NCBI GenBank assembly: GCA_900767135.1
Contig: CAAFYU010000051.1
Coordinates: 26,199 to 90,198 of the forward strand
DNA: 64,000 nt
Direction of reading: 5' to 3'
DNA from: Candidatus Gastranaerophilales bacterium
GTDB taxonomy: Bacteria > Cyanobacteriota > Vampirovibrionia > Gastranaerophilales > Gastranaerophilaceae
Part shown: in pieces, positions 41,634 to 49,527 of the stretch
Layout of the letters: the number at the start of each line of letters is the position of its first letter
Position numbering within the stretch: position 1 is the stretch's first letter
Notes under the pieces: model-generated
Seen by the model: the letters and a program-made list of their open reading frames with translations, nothing else
Databases searched by the model: none
Told to the model about the DNA's origin: nothing
Made by a program: the position numbers and the translations under genes

Positions 41634-44276
41634 TTACTTCAAATACCTCTTTAATACATCCTTTATAACCATTTTATTAACATAATCCTTTGTGCTAAAG
41701 CGCAATAACGGTAGCTCATATTTTTCAAAAATAGTATTCTTCATTTCATCACGTTTGGATTGTTTTGAGCCAGTTTGGTGGTAAGTTGCACCATCAACTT
41801 CTATTCCTAATATTGGAGCTTTATTTAGTTTGTCGTAAATTAAAAAGTCAACGTGTGTCCAATCATTTGTTGCATATTTAATTTCATCTCTCTCTAAAAT
41901 ACTAAAATCTCTAATAATTTGGTTTAGTGGAATATGGACAGCAATACCATATCGATTTTCATAAACCTCATCTATTACCTCTTTAATAGGATTATAAAAT
42001 AAATTTTCGCTATCATATTGAGAAATTTTATTATATTTTTTTAGCAATATTTCTCTTTGTTGCGCATAACATTCATATAGATAATCAAAAATTGAAAATA
42101 ACTTACTTTCTTTTATCTCACAATTATTGTACTCAATATATTTTACTAAATCAGCAATATTACTATCTTGGTTTGTCTCATTCCCGTTTATAAGAACAAT
42201 CAGTTGTTCAATGGCTCTAGATACAGCAACATTAAGCCTGTTTGGATTATCTGTAAAATCTTTAATTTCGTTATCTACGGTTGATAGAATTATTACTTTG
42301 TTTTCTTGTCCTTGGAATTTATCAACAGTATCTGCTTTAACTCCTGTTTCTTTAAATTGTCTCTGCAAAGCATTAGTTTGATTTCTATAAGGAGTAACGA
42401 TGCCTAAAGAATCATCATCTGTTGATAAGTTTTCATTTGGAATAATTTCATTTTTTATGACATCAATTTGACGTTGGTTCAAATTATTTATTGCCAAATT
42501 TCCTGCAACGGTTTTATAAACCAGTAATGGCTTTCTATTGCTTTTTATGTCACTTAAAATAATTAATTCATTATTATAAAATTTCTTATTGCAAAATTCT
42601 ATAATCAACGGGTGGCAACGATAATGTTCTTTTAATAATGTATGAGCAACATGTGGAAAAACTTGCATTATGGAAGATAGTAAACAATGATTTTTATATC
42701 TGAATGCTTCGGGCAAAGAATAATCTTTAAATATAGAATCTGAAATTTTTGCAGCATCTGACTTGATGACATTTGGAAGTTGTTTTAAATCTCCGACAAT
42801 AACCGCTTTCTTGGCGCATGATAGTGCTAACGCTCCAGTGCATAAATCAACCTGTGAAGCTTCATCTACAATTACATAATCGTACATCACCTTGCTTGAT
42901 AGACAATTTCTTAGAGAATATGTTGTGCTCAAAATAACTGGGAAATCGTTTATGAATTCGTCAGAATTTGCTTGTAAATCTCCTATTAGCCAAATTTTTC
43001 TTTTTTGCTTTGAATATTTTTCTGCAAGTTTTGATTTAAAGATTTGTGCAGATAATTGAGAATATTCTTGCATCTTTTTGTTAAAATTATATGATTTCAA
43101 TTCACTTGTTATATTTTGAATTTGTTTTAATAATATATTAATTTGTATTTCATAGAATTTTTGTTGAGTTAAAGCTACAAGATAATCTTTGGGATATTTT
43201 TTCAATAAATTTTCAGCGGTTGTACTGCTAAATTTCTTTATGTGTAAAATTTCTATTATAGTTTTTAAAAATTCGATGAACTTGTTGCGTTTAACTTTTT
43301 CTTCTTGAGTTAATTCAAAAAGAAAACTTAACTCTAAAGCCTTTTTCCAAGATTTTATTTTTCTTATTTCTTCTGGAATTTCAGAATATTCAAATGATGT
43401 AATATGCTTTAGGTGATGTTCGTTTTCAATTTCCAAAGCAGATAATTGTTGCTTTAAAAATGATAATTCATTTTGGCGCTCCAACATATTTTTCAAAGAA
43501 CGATATCTTTGGTGAATATCTTGATATAACTTTTTGATTTCTTCTTTTTCAAGTTGCCATTCTTCCATTAATGGCAATGGCTTTTGAGAATCAATAAACT
43601 CTTGTTTGTTTTGATTGCTACCTAAATATGCTGCAATAAAATCTACATCATATTTTTTGAGTTTATCAATGATATTTTTGGTTGCAGAATTATTACTTGA
43701 AACAACCGCAACACTTTCGTCATGCATAATTGCGTTTGCGATTATGTTTAAAATAGTTTGAGTTTTACCAGTTCCTGGAGGTCCTTCAATGACAGATAAA
43801 TCATTTGTCATTGCTTTTTCAACAGCTTTATTTTGGCTAATATTAAACCCAAAAGGATAAATTGTAGTATCTTTTAAATCCTCATTCCTTGATTTTATTA
43901 ATTTAAAAAAGGCTCCGAAAGTATCCTTATGAGGTTCTTTTTTTTCTGGTAGTTTTTGGTTCAAATAATGATATAGAATAGTATCTTTTTCAACATTTTC
44001 TATTTTTCGGTAGTTATTTGCGAGGATATTTATTTCCTCACCTTTTTCACTTTTTATCGTTAAACCAATATTATTGGCAATATCTTGAAAGAACTTAAAT
44101 TTTTCGTTTATTTCACATTGTTCTTTGTCAAAATTTATGATTTTTACAAATGCTCGTTTATAAGGGTATCGTTTATGATTTTTAAATGTAATCCAGTAAA
44201 CACCTCTTTGCATTTCGCATTTTAGGATATCAGCTGTTCTATCTTCGCCTTTAATAATTATTTTTCTATTGTGCAT
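41634..44276 (-). CDS. SF1 helicase with C-terminal nuclease-like domain
   Basis: An 880-residue protein. Walker A GPPGTGKT is at 165-172, motif II VIVDEASQVDL, motif III LKQLP, motif IV LKEHYRCHP, and C-terminal motifs DTVDKFQGQENKVIILSTV and NRLNVAVSRA define a UPF1/DNA2-like SF1B helicase. A region of long coiled coil (about 225-430) interrupts the core. The last 150 residues, with IPLNQIIRDFSILERDEIKYATNDWTHVDFLIYD and PILGIEVDGATYH, match a PD-(D/E)xK nuclease-like domain with the Asp, Glu and Val-Asp-Gly pattern (DUF2726-like). Start ATG 44276 is chosen by the N-terminus. Such helicase-nucleases occur as cargo in defence islands. It sits between an HTH gene and the transposition genes. 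Confidence 0.85.
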   Translation of the reverse strand: MHNRKIIIKGEDRTADILKCEMQRGVYWITFKNHKRYPYKRAFVKIINFDKEQCEINEKFKFFQDIANNIGLTIKSEKGEEINILANNYRKIENVEKDTILYHYLNQKLPEKKEPHKDTFGAFFKLIKSRNEDLKDTTIYPFGFNISQNKAVEKAMTNDLSVIEGPPGTGKTQTILNIIANAIMHDESVAVVSSNNSATKNIIDKLKKYDVDFIAAYLGSNQNKQEFIDSQKPLPLMEEWQLEKEEIKKLYQDIHQRYRSLKNMLERQNELSFLKQQLSALEIENEHHLKHITSFEYSEIPEEIRKIKSWKKALELSFLFELTQEEKVKRNKFIEFLKTIIEILHIKKFSSTTAENLLKKYPKDYLVALTQQKFYEIQINILLKQIQNITSELKSYNFNKKMQEYSQLSAQIFKSKLAEKYSKQKRKIWLIGDLQANSDEFINDFPVILSTTYSLRNCLSSKVMYDYVIVDEASQVDLCTGALALSCAKKAVIVGDLKQLPNVIKSDAAKISDSIFKDYSLPEAFRYKNHCLLSSIMQVFPHVAHTLLKEHYRCHPLIIEFCNKKFYNNELIILSDIKSNRKPLLVYKTVAGNLAINNLNQRQIDVIKNEIIPNENLSTDDDSLGIVTPYRNQTNALQRQFKETGVKADTVDKFQGQENKVIILSTVDNEIKDFTDNPNRLNVAVSRAIEQLIVLINGNETNQDSNIADLVKYIEYNNCEIKESKLFSIFDYLYECYAQQREILLKKYNKISQYDSENLFYNPIKEVIDEVYENRYGIAVHIPLNQIIRDFSILERDEIKYATNDWTHVDFLIYDKLNKAPILGIEVDGATYHQTGSKQSKRDEMKNTIFEKYELPLLRFSTKDYVNKMVIKDVLKRYLK

Positions 44277-44299
44277 TATTCTACTTAACCCAACTAAAG

Positions 44300-44332
44300 A
44301 ATAGCACAAATATTACTATTATTTGTGTTATT
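44300..44332 (-). promoter_or_regulatory. 13-bp imperfect inverted repeat between HTH and helicase genes
   Basis: AATAGCACAAATA (44300-44312) and TATTTGTGTTATT (44320-44332) pair with one G-T and a 7-nt loop. It lies in the 64-nt gap between the HTH gene and the helicase-nuclease gene, and could be an operator for the HTH protein or a weak attenuator. No T-run follows, so it is not a standard terminator. Confidence 0.4.
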
Positions 44333-44340
44333 AATGAATA

Positions 44341-44766
44341 CTAAAATGTTCCATTCCAACCCAAAATGTTTTTATTTATTGTGCTTATAAAATCTGGAGA
44401 AAAGGTTTGTTCGGATTTTGATTTTGCTGCAATATTATTTATTGGTGTTGCGTTATCTTTTTCAAATTTATTTATTATTTTAAGAACTTCTCCTAACGCA
44501 CAAACTGTATGTTTATTTAGTCCTCGATTATTGTCTAAATCATCAATCATTTTTTTGGATAATTTTGCGCCAAGTGAATAAAATTCTCCAGAAAACTGTT
44601 TTGGGAAATCCTTTATTCTAACTGGATTACTTTTCCAATTATACTTTTTAATCCAATTAAAAACTGTTCTGCGTGAAATATTTAATTCTTCGGCAATTTT
44701 ATCTGCATTTAAATTTTCGATGCAATATAATTGTTCTGCTGATTTAAGTAAATGTAATTTATTCAT
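44341..44766 (-). CDS. HTH protein at the regulatory end of the Mu-like module
   Basis: A 141-residue protein with a clear N-terminal helix-turn-helix (YCIENLNADKIAEELNISRRTVFNWIKKYNW) of the type used by phage terminase small subunits and transposon regulators. The rest is helical, Lys/Asn-rich and unrecognised. Start ATG 44766 has no strong binding site (GGATTTCC upstream). It is the first gene after the cluster of AGTGCAAGT sites and is read in the same direction as the helicase-nuclease and transposase genes. It probably controls transposition genes, like the Mu c or Ner proteins; a direct role in end recognition is also possible. Confidence 0.75.
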   Translation of the reverse strand: MNKLHLLKSAEQLYCIENLNADKIAEELNISRRTVFNWIKKYNWKSNPVRIKDFPKQFSGEFYSLGAKLSKKMIDDLDNNRGLNKHTVCALGEVLKIINKFEKDNATPINNIAAKSKSEQTFSPDFISTINKNILGWNGTF

Positions 44767-44787
44767 GGAAATCCTTTTTTATAAACT

Positions 44788-45106
44788 AGTGCAATGACAT
44801 TAATGTCTCATGTTTTAGTGGAAGTCAAGTGTTTGCATCTCAGTCTCAGTAATAATTTTAGACATCTCAAAATATATGTAAAATTTTACTTGCACTAATT
44901 TTACTTTAGCTAAAAGTCAAATATATTACTAAAAACTGGTAATTAGTTCTTAAATTGATGAAATTTTAGTGCAAGTTATATTTAAAAAATTGCAGATAAG
45001 GTTACAATAGTGCAAGTAAATCTCAATCTTTCAAAATCGCCTCAAAGCCTAATATATTTGAATATTCACCCAAAAACTTCAATCTCACACTTGCACTTTA
45101 TTTACA
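44788..45106. mobile_element. end of the Mu-like element with clustered AGTGCAAGT sites
   Basis: AGTGCAAGT occurs at 44968-44976 and 45009-45017, and in reverse at 44888-44896 and 45089-45097; a one-mismatch copy is at 44817-44825 and a partial one at 44788. Multiple sites of both orientations at an element end are typical of Mu-family transposase binding. The segment ends with CA at 45105-45106, the dinucleotide expected at the tip of a Mu-type end, directly before the 120-bp repeat. The other element end was not located; no cluster of this motif was seen at 38 kb or 21 kb. Confidence 0.65.
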
Positions 45107-45226
45107 TCTAAATTTCCCCTTATCAGGCCTCTCGCAAAACGTGACATTTAGTCACCTTTTGCTCGGCAGAGTGCTCATAACCACATACTGAATGCTTAGA
45201 GTGCGTCCCTATAAGATAAGTTCAAT
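45107..45226 (+). repeat. 120-bp direct repeat, right copy
   Basis: Matches 21407-21526 at 118 of 120 positions (differences at 45134 and 45199) and begins immediately after the presumed transposon tip. It carries only one of the 29-bp units present in the left copy. It lies 62 bp before the tRNA-Ile gene region. Confidence 0.9.
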
Positions 45227-45253
45227 AATTGAATTACACTAACAACAGATATT

Positions 45254-45283
45254 AAAAAAGACCCCTTTTAAGGAGTCTTTTTT
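45254..45283 (-). terminator. terminator after tRNA-Ile
   Basis: On the minus strand GACTCC pairs with GGGGTC around a short TTAAAA loop and is followed by six T. A-runs on the other side make it usable in both directions. It lies just after the 3' end of tRNA-Ile. Confidence 0.8.
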
Positions 45284-45287
45284 AATA

Positions 45288-45361
<74 letters not shown>

Positions 45362-45539
45362 AAATATCTTTGGGGTCACAAAAATTCTTTCCAGAACTTC
45401 CGCATGTTCCAGTGTACTATAAAAATTTTTAAAATCAACCCCTTATTTCTCTTTTTTTCTTTTTGTAACCAAAATAGCTTAATTATTATTGTTTTACAAA
45501 TTATACACCCGTTATATTATTGCTCTGCTATACTTGTTA

Positions 45540-45567
45540 TGCTATAATTTTGCCTAGAAACGGAGAA
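45540..45567 (+). promoter_or_regulatory. extended -10 promoter of the ZorA-like operon
   Basis: TGCTATAAT at 45540-45548, followed by a leader of about 16 nt with CGGAGA (45561-45566) before ATG 45571. This gene has a normal leader, in contrast to the leaderless ones. Confidence 0.6.
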
Positions 45568-45570
45568 ATT

Positions 45571-46479
45571 ATGAAATTATTAATGCATATAATTACAGAT
45601 ATTCCTATTTTAATAGTAATTTTTACTTTTTTATTTTCAATCCTTTATTGCATGAAAAACTACCTTTTTGTTGGTAAAAATTTGAGAATGTTATTGGGTT
45701 TTATTTCAAGGTTTAAGAAAACTGATCTTAATTTTAGGTTTAAAGAAATCGATGAGGGTTTGTCTGCAAATCCTTATGTGGCAAGTGCTTGGCTTGAATT
45801 TAAAAACACTCTTGTATTCTCCGAATCTGTTGCTTTGAAAGGTAGAAACAATGATTTGACGTATAAAGAAGTGTCTTCAACAGTTCAAAATATTCAGACA
45901 ACTGTTGATCCGTTATATTTCTTTAATGAAGAAACGCTTATTACGTCTAAATTCAATAACAAATTTCTTCAAACTGTTCCGACGATTTTGACGGGGTTTG
46001 GTCCTTTGTTCACGTTCTTGAACATCGCAATTGCGTTTGGTAAAATCGATTTTTCTACACAAGAAAAAACGATTGCCTCTGTTGCAGGATTGATGTCTTC
46101 TATGCAGACAGCGGCTTTGGTTTCCGTAATTGCGGTTGGGTCGTCTTTAATATTTTTGATGTTTGAAAGAATTGCGTTTCAACTTATTTGTAAACGCCCT
46201 TTGTCTGCTTGTGAAGATGTTTTTGGGAAATTATTTGATAATATTTCTTCTGAGAAATTTTTGTTGGAACTTTTGAAAGAAACCAAAATCCAAAACAATT
46301 CTATTTCAAATTTGATTACTGCAATGCCTCAACAATTTAAGGTCGCGTTAAATTCAGGGATTGCAAGCAATCTTGTTCCGTATCTTGAAAACCTTATTTT
46401 TGGTTTGAACGAGGTAAACAAGAGCATGAAACAAGTTGCGAAAAGTAGTAAGGTGGACGATGTTGATGATTTGTTCTAG
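45571..46479 (+). CDS. MotA/TolQ/ExbB-type membrane channel subunit (ZorA-like)
   Basis: A 302-residue protein with one N-terminal transmembrane segment (about 8-30) and two more near 140-165 and 180-208 that contain the MotA/ExbB-type core FLQTVPTILTGFGPLFTFLNIAIAFGKI and SVAGLMSSMQTAALVSVIAVGSSLIF. ZorA and relatives form a proton-driven pentamer around a ZorB or MotB dimer. Start ATG 45571 has CGGAGA upstream. It is shorter than ZorA of the Zorya defence system (about 480-700 aa) and lacks the long coiled tail. It is followed 18 nt later by a ZorB-like gene. No zorC, zorD or zorE is present, so a Zorya defence role is unproven. Confidence 0.75.
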   Translation: MKLLMHIITDIPILIVIFTFLFSILYCMKNYLFVGKNLRMLLGFISRFKKTDLNFRFKEIDEGLSANPYVASAWLEFKNTLVFSESVALKGRNNDLTYKEVSSTVQNIQTTVDPLYFFNEETLITSKFNNKFLQTVPTILTGFGPLFTFLNIAIAFGKIDFSTQEKTIASVAGLMSSMQTAALVSVIAVGSSLIFLMFERIAFQLICKRPLSACEDVFGKLFDNISSEKFLLELLKETKIQNNSISNLITAMPQQFKVALNSGIASNLVPYLENLIFGLNEVNKSMKQVAKSSKVDDVDDLF

Positions 46480-46497
46480 GTTGAGAAAGGGCGGTTT

Positions 46498-47205
46498 ATG
46501 GCTTTAAGAAACAGAAAAACTACTCAGTCTGAGGGCGATAACAACATATTTTGGACAACTATGGCTGACTTACTTTTGGGGTTGGCAATTATTTTTATGA
46601 CGTTGTTTGTGCTTGCTATGACGGGGTTTACACAACAAACTCTTGAACAGAAAAAACATCAAATTGAAGTTAGTAAAGAGTTAATCGAAAATCTTAAAGA
46701 TGCTAATATTGATGCACAAGTTGATGAGATGACGGGTGATATAAAGATTTCTGACTTAGAGCTTTTTGAGGTTGGAAGTTATAATCTTTCTCCAAAAGGT
46801 AAAGCGTATTTGGATAAACTTATTCCAATATATATAAATACAATTTTTTCTAAAAAAGAATTGGTTGGAGAAATTGATAATATTGTCGTTCAGGGACACA
46901 CTGACAGTCAGACGTATTCAGGGCTTAAAGATGCAAATTTAAGTTATATGAAAAATATGCAATTGAGTTTGCAGCGTGCAAATTCGGTTGCGGATTATAT
47001 GTTCAAAACGGGTTATGACAAGAAATACAGCGAAAAATTACGTGAAATTTTAACCGTTGAGGGTAAAAGCAATTCTGATCCGATTTTGGTAAATGGAAAA
47101 GAAGATTTTAACAAAAGCAGACGTGTGGAATTGCGTTTGAAAGTTAAAAATGTTAATGTAACAGAAGTATTAGTACATGGAGTTCAAAGCTTAGATGATA
47201 AATGA
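46498..47205 (+). CDS. OmpA/MotB-type peptidoglycan-binding subunit (ZorB-like)
   Basis: A 235-residue protein with one transmembrane helix (FWTTMADLLLGLAIIFMTLFVLAMTG, residues about 18-43) carrying the Asp in a position typical of MotB and ZorB. A linker and an OmpA-like peptidoglycan-binding domain follow, with VVQGHTDSQTY, LQRANSVADYMF and FNKSRRVELRLK. It would anchor the proton channel formed with the ZorA-like protein to the cell wall. The pair may transmit ion-driven motion to an unknown cytoplasmic partner. It ends 11 nt inside the UPF0210 gene, which suggests co-translation. Confidence 0.8.
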   Translation: MALRNRKTTQSEGDNNIFWTTMADLLLGLAIIFMTLFVLAMTGFTQQTLEQKKHQIEVSKELIENLKDANIDAQVDEMTGDIKISDLELFEVGSYNLSPKGKAYLDKLIPIYINTIFSKKELVGEIDNIVVQGHTDSQTYSGLKDANLSYMKNMQLSLQRANSVADYMFKTGYDKKYSEKLREILTVEGKSNSDPILVNGKEDFNKSRRVELRLKVKNVNVTEVLVHGVQSLDDK

Positions 47206-48556
47206 GAATTTAATATTAGAAACGATTAATATGATAAAATTGCACAACTTGGATATCAGAACCGTTACGATGGCGATAAGTCTTCGTGATTGTATGGATA
47301 GCGATGTTGATGTTGTGTGTGAAAATATTTATAACAAGATTAAAAAATACGCCGGCAAACTTGTTGAGTATGCGAACGAATTTGAGAATGATTATTCTAT
47401 TCCGATTGTGAACAAGAGAATTTCTGTCACTCCTATTTCACTTGTCGGCGAGGCTTGCAAAAATCCTGATTATGTGAAAATTGCAAAGACCTTGGATAAA
47501 GTTGCGGAAGAAATCGGCGTAAACTTTGTCGGTGGGTTTTCTGCTATGGTAGAAAAAGGTATGACAAAGGGCGACAAGTTGCTTATTGAAAGTATTCCGG
47601 AAGCTTTGGCACAGACTGAAAGACTGTGCTCATCAATAAATGTTGCCTCATCAAAAGCCGGAATTAATATGGACGCTGTTTTAAAAATGGCAGACATAGT
47701 GAAAAAATCGGCAGAATTAACCAAGGACAGAGATGGTATTGGGGCTGCAAAGCTTGTAATTTTCTGTAACACCCCTGGGGATAATCCGTTTATGGCAGGA
47801 GCCTTTTGCGGAATTGGAGAGCCTGAATGTGCTTTGAATGTCGGAGTTTCAGGGCCAGGTGTTGTAAGAGCTGCTGTTGAAGCGTTAGGAAAAAACGCGG
47901 ATTTGAGTGAGTTAGCAAATAAAATTAAACAAATTGCATATAAAATTACGTCAACAGGTGAGCTTGTAGGTAAAAAGCTTGCAGAAAAATTGAATGTTCC
48001 GTTTGGTGTAATTGATTTGTCGTTGGCACCGACTCCTGCTGAGGGTGACAGTGTTGCGGGTATTTTTCAGGTAATGGGGTTGGAACACGCCGGAGCACAT
48101 GGTACAACAGCTGCACTAGCAATGCTTAATGATGCCGTAAAAAAAGGTGGAATTATGGCAAGTTCACACGTTGGTGGTCTTTCTGGTGCATTTATTCCTG
48201 TTTCTGAGGACGCCGGAATGATTGAAGCGACTTCAAAGGGCTATTTGACTTTTGATAAACTTGAAGCTATGACATGCGTTTGCTCCGTTGGCTTAGATAT
48301 GATTGCAATCCCCGGAGATACGCCGAAAGAAACTATTGCCGGCATGATTGCTGATGAAATGGCAATCGGAATGATTAACAAAAAGACAACTGCTGTTAGA
48401 GTTATTCCGGTTGTTGGAAAGAATATAGGAGATGAAATTGTATATGGCGGATTATTGGGAAAAGCTCCGATTATTCCTGTAAATAAGCTATCTTCGGCAG
48501 GATTTGTTTGCAGAGGTGGAAGAATTCCTGCTCCAATCCATAGTTTAAATAACTAA
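47195..48556 (+). CDS. UPF0210/DUF711 family protein
   Basis: A 453-residue member of the UPF0210 (DUF711) family. Recognisable blocks are NLDIRTVTMAISLRDC near the start, NFVGGFSAMVEKGMTKGD, GVSGPGVVRAAVE, LSLAPTPAEGDSVAGIFQVMGLE and ACRGGRIPAP-like FVCRGGRIPAPIHSLNN at the end. Relatives fold like glycyl-radical enzyme shells but lack the radical site; biochemical role is not established in general. Normal length. Start ATG 47195 lies in the end of the ZorB-like gene (11-nt overlap). The reason for its association with the channel pair is unknown. Confidence 0.9.
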   Translation: MINENLILETINMIKLHNLDIRTVTMAISLRDCMDSDVDVVCENIYNKIKKYAGKLVEYANEFENDYSIPIVNKRISVTPISLVGEACKNPDYVKIAKTLDKVAEEIGVNFVGGFSAMVEKGMTKGDKLLIESIPEALAQTERLCSSINVASSKAGINMDAVLKMADIVKKSAELTKDRDGIGAAKLVIFCNTPGDNPFMAGAFCGIGEPECALNVGVSGPGVVRAAVEALGKNADLSELANKIKQIAYKITSTGELVGKKLAEKLNVPFGVIDLSLAPTPAEGDSVAGIFQVMGLEHAGAHGTTAALAMLNDAVKKGGIMASSHVGGLSGAFIPVSEDAGMIEATSKGYLTFDKLEAMTCVCSVGLDMIAIPGDTPKETIAGMIADEMAIGMINKKTTAVRVIPVVGKNIGDEIVYGGLLGKAPIIPVNKLSSAGFVCRGGRIPAPIHSLNN

Positions 48557-48568
48557 TGAGAATTAAAT

Positions 48569-48903
48569 ATGCCTAAAACGCTAAATGAACATGCCGACGA
48601 TTTAAAACGGTATATAATAGAGTTGCAGTCAGATGCACATAACAAGGGGAATGTGCGAGCTGGGCGTTACAATAATCTAAAATTAATAATGGCACCTAAT
48701 TCAATAGCAATCCTCATGTTGTTATAGACATGTCTATGTCAGCTGCGGAATTTGAACTTAAAATGGGACAAAAATCGAATGGCGGACTCGGGCCTGATGA
48801 GTGATATGTTATTCGCTGGTTAAATAAATCAGGAACCTTGGCTGCGTTGATAGAAACTTGGCATGTGGGCATAAAAAATGTCGGTCGAGAAAAAAACAGG
48901 TAG
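48569..48903 (+). pseudogene. broken gene with a frameshift and an internal stop
   Basis: The frame from ATG 48569 reads MPKTLNEHADDLKRYIIEL... for 52 codons and stops at 48727. A second frame, in register from about 48709, reads NPHVVIDMSMSAAEFELKMGQ, meets a TGA at 48802-48804 where an amino acid is expected before YVIRWLNKSGTLAALIETW, and stops at 48903. The segments read as parts of one small conserved protein of about 110 residues. One frameshift and one nonsense change have broken it. Family not identified. It lies between the UPF0210 gene and ribE, where 370 bp otherwise hold only the ribE promoter. Confidence 0.6.
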
Positions 48904-48917
48904 TTTTAATCTTTTCA

Positions 48918-48932
48918 TGCTAAAATGTGGTT
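48918..48932 (+). promoter_or_regulatory. extended -10 promoter of ribE, leaderless arrangement
   Basis: TGCTAAAAT at 48918-48926, then GTGGTT (6 nt), then ATG 48933. No FMN-riboswitch could fit in the absent leader, so the rib genes here are not controlled in that way. Confidence 0.6.
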
Positions 48933-49526
48933 ATGTTTACAGGTATTGTAGAAGAAATCGGAAAAATAAAAAGTTTTGATGGCAAGCGTCTTGTTGTTGA
49001 ATGCTCAAAGGTGCTTAAAGGAACTAAATTAGGTGACAGTATTTCAATAAACGGGTGCTGTCAGACAGTTGTTTCTATGAGCTCAAATTCGTTTTCGGCG
49101 GACGTAAGTGCGGAAACTTTACGTGTCACAAAAGGGTTTAAAACTGCTGAAAACGTTAATCTTGAACGAGCTTTGACTCCTCAAACAAGAATGGGCGGAC
49201 ATATTGTGCAAGGTCATGTTGACGGAGTTGCACGATATCTTGGTGAAATGAGGTTTGAAGTTCCGAAAGAGCTTGATAAATATATCGTTTACAAAGGCTC
49301 AATTACCGTAAACGGTGTTAGTTTAACGGTTTCAAGGAACGAAGGAAATACTTTCTGCGTTGCAATAATTCCTCATACGCTTGAAAACACTAACCTAAAA
49401 GATTTGAAAACAGGCGATTTAGTCAATATTGAAACAGATATTTTAGGGCGATATGTTGAAAAATTTTTATCAACGAAAGATAATAATTTGACAGAAGATT
49501 TTTTGATAGAAAATGGGTTTATGTAA
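48933..49526 (+). CDS. ribE: riboflavin synthase alpha chain
   Basis: A 197-residue trimeric enzyme with two lumazine-binding repeats, MFTGIVEEIGKI at the start and FSADVSAETLR, then HIVQGHVDGVARY and NGVSLTVSRNEGN in the second repeat. It dismutates 6,7-dimethyl-8-ribityllumazine to riboflavin. Start ATG 48933 is chosen because it gives the conserved MFTGIVEE; a GTG 6 nt upstream is within the promoter spacer. It is followed by ribBA after 1 nt. The gene that makes the substrate (ribH) and ribD are not in the window. Confidence 0.94.
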   Translation: MFTGIVEEIGKIKSFDGKRLVVECSKVLKGTKLGDSISINGCCQTVVSMSSNSFSADVSAETLRVTKGFKTAENVNLERALTPQTRMGGHIVQGHVDGVARYLGEMRFEVPKELDKYIVYKGSITVNGVSLTVSRNEGNTFCVAIIPHTLENTNLKDLKTGDLVNIETDILGRYVEKFLSTKDNNLTEDFLIENGFM

Positions 49527-49527
49527 T

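Noticed and set aside
38112..45106. Complete Mu-like prophage
   Set aside because: No head, tail, portal, terminase large subunit or lysis gene was found; only transposition, regulatory and cargo genes are present.
21407..45226. The two 120-bp repeats as template and variable repeat of a diversity-generating retroelement
   Set aside because: Both copies are non-coding, only two A/G differences exist, and there is no reverse transcriptase or target gene.
45571..48556. Complete Zorya defence system
   Set aside because: Only ZorA- and ZorB-like proteins are present; zorC, zorD and zorE are absent and the ZorA-like protein lacks the long coiled tail.
48903..48932. FMN riboswitch ahead of ribE
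   Set aside because: The -10 box lies 6 nt before the start codon, so there is no room for an aptamer, and no conserved riboswitch motif was seen.
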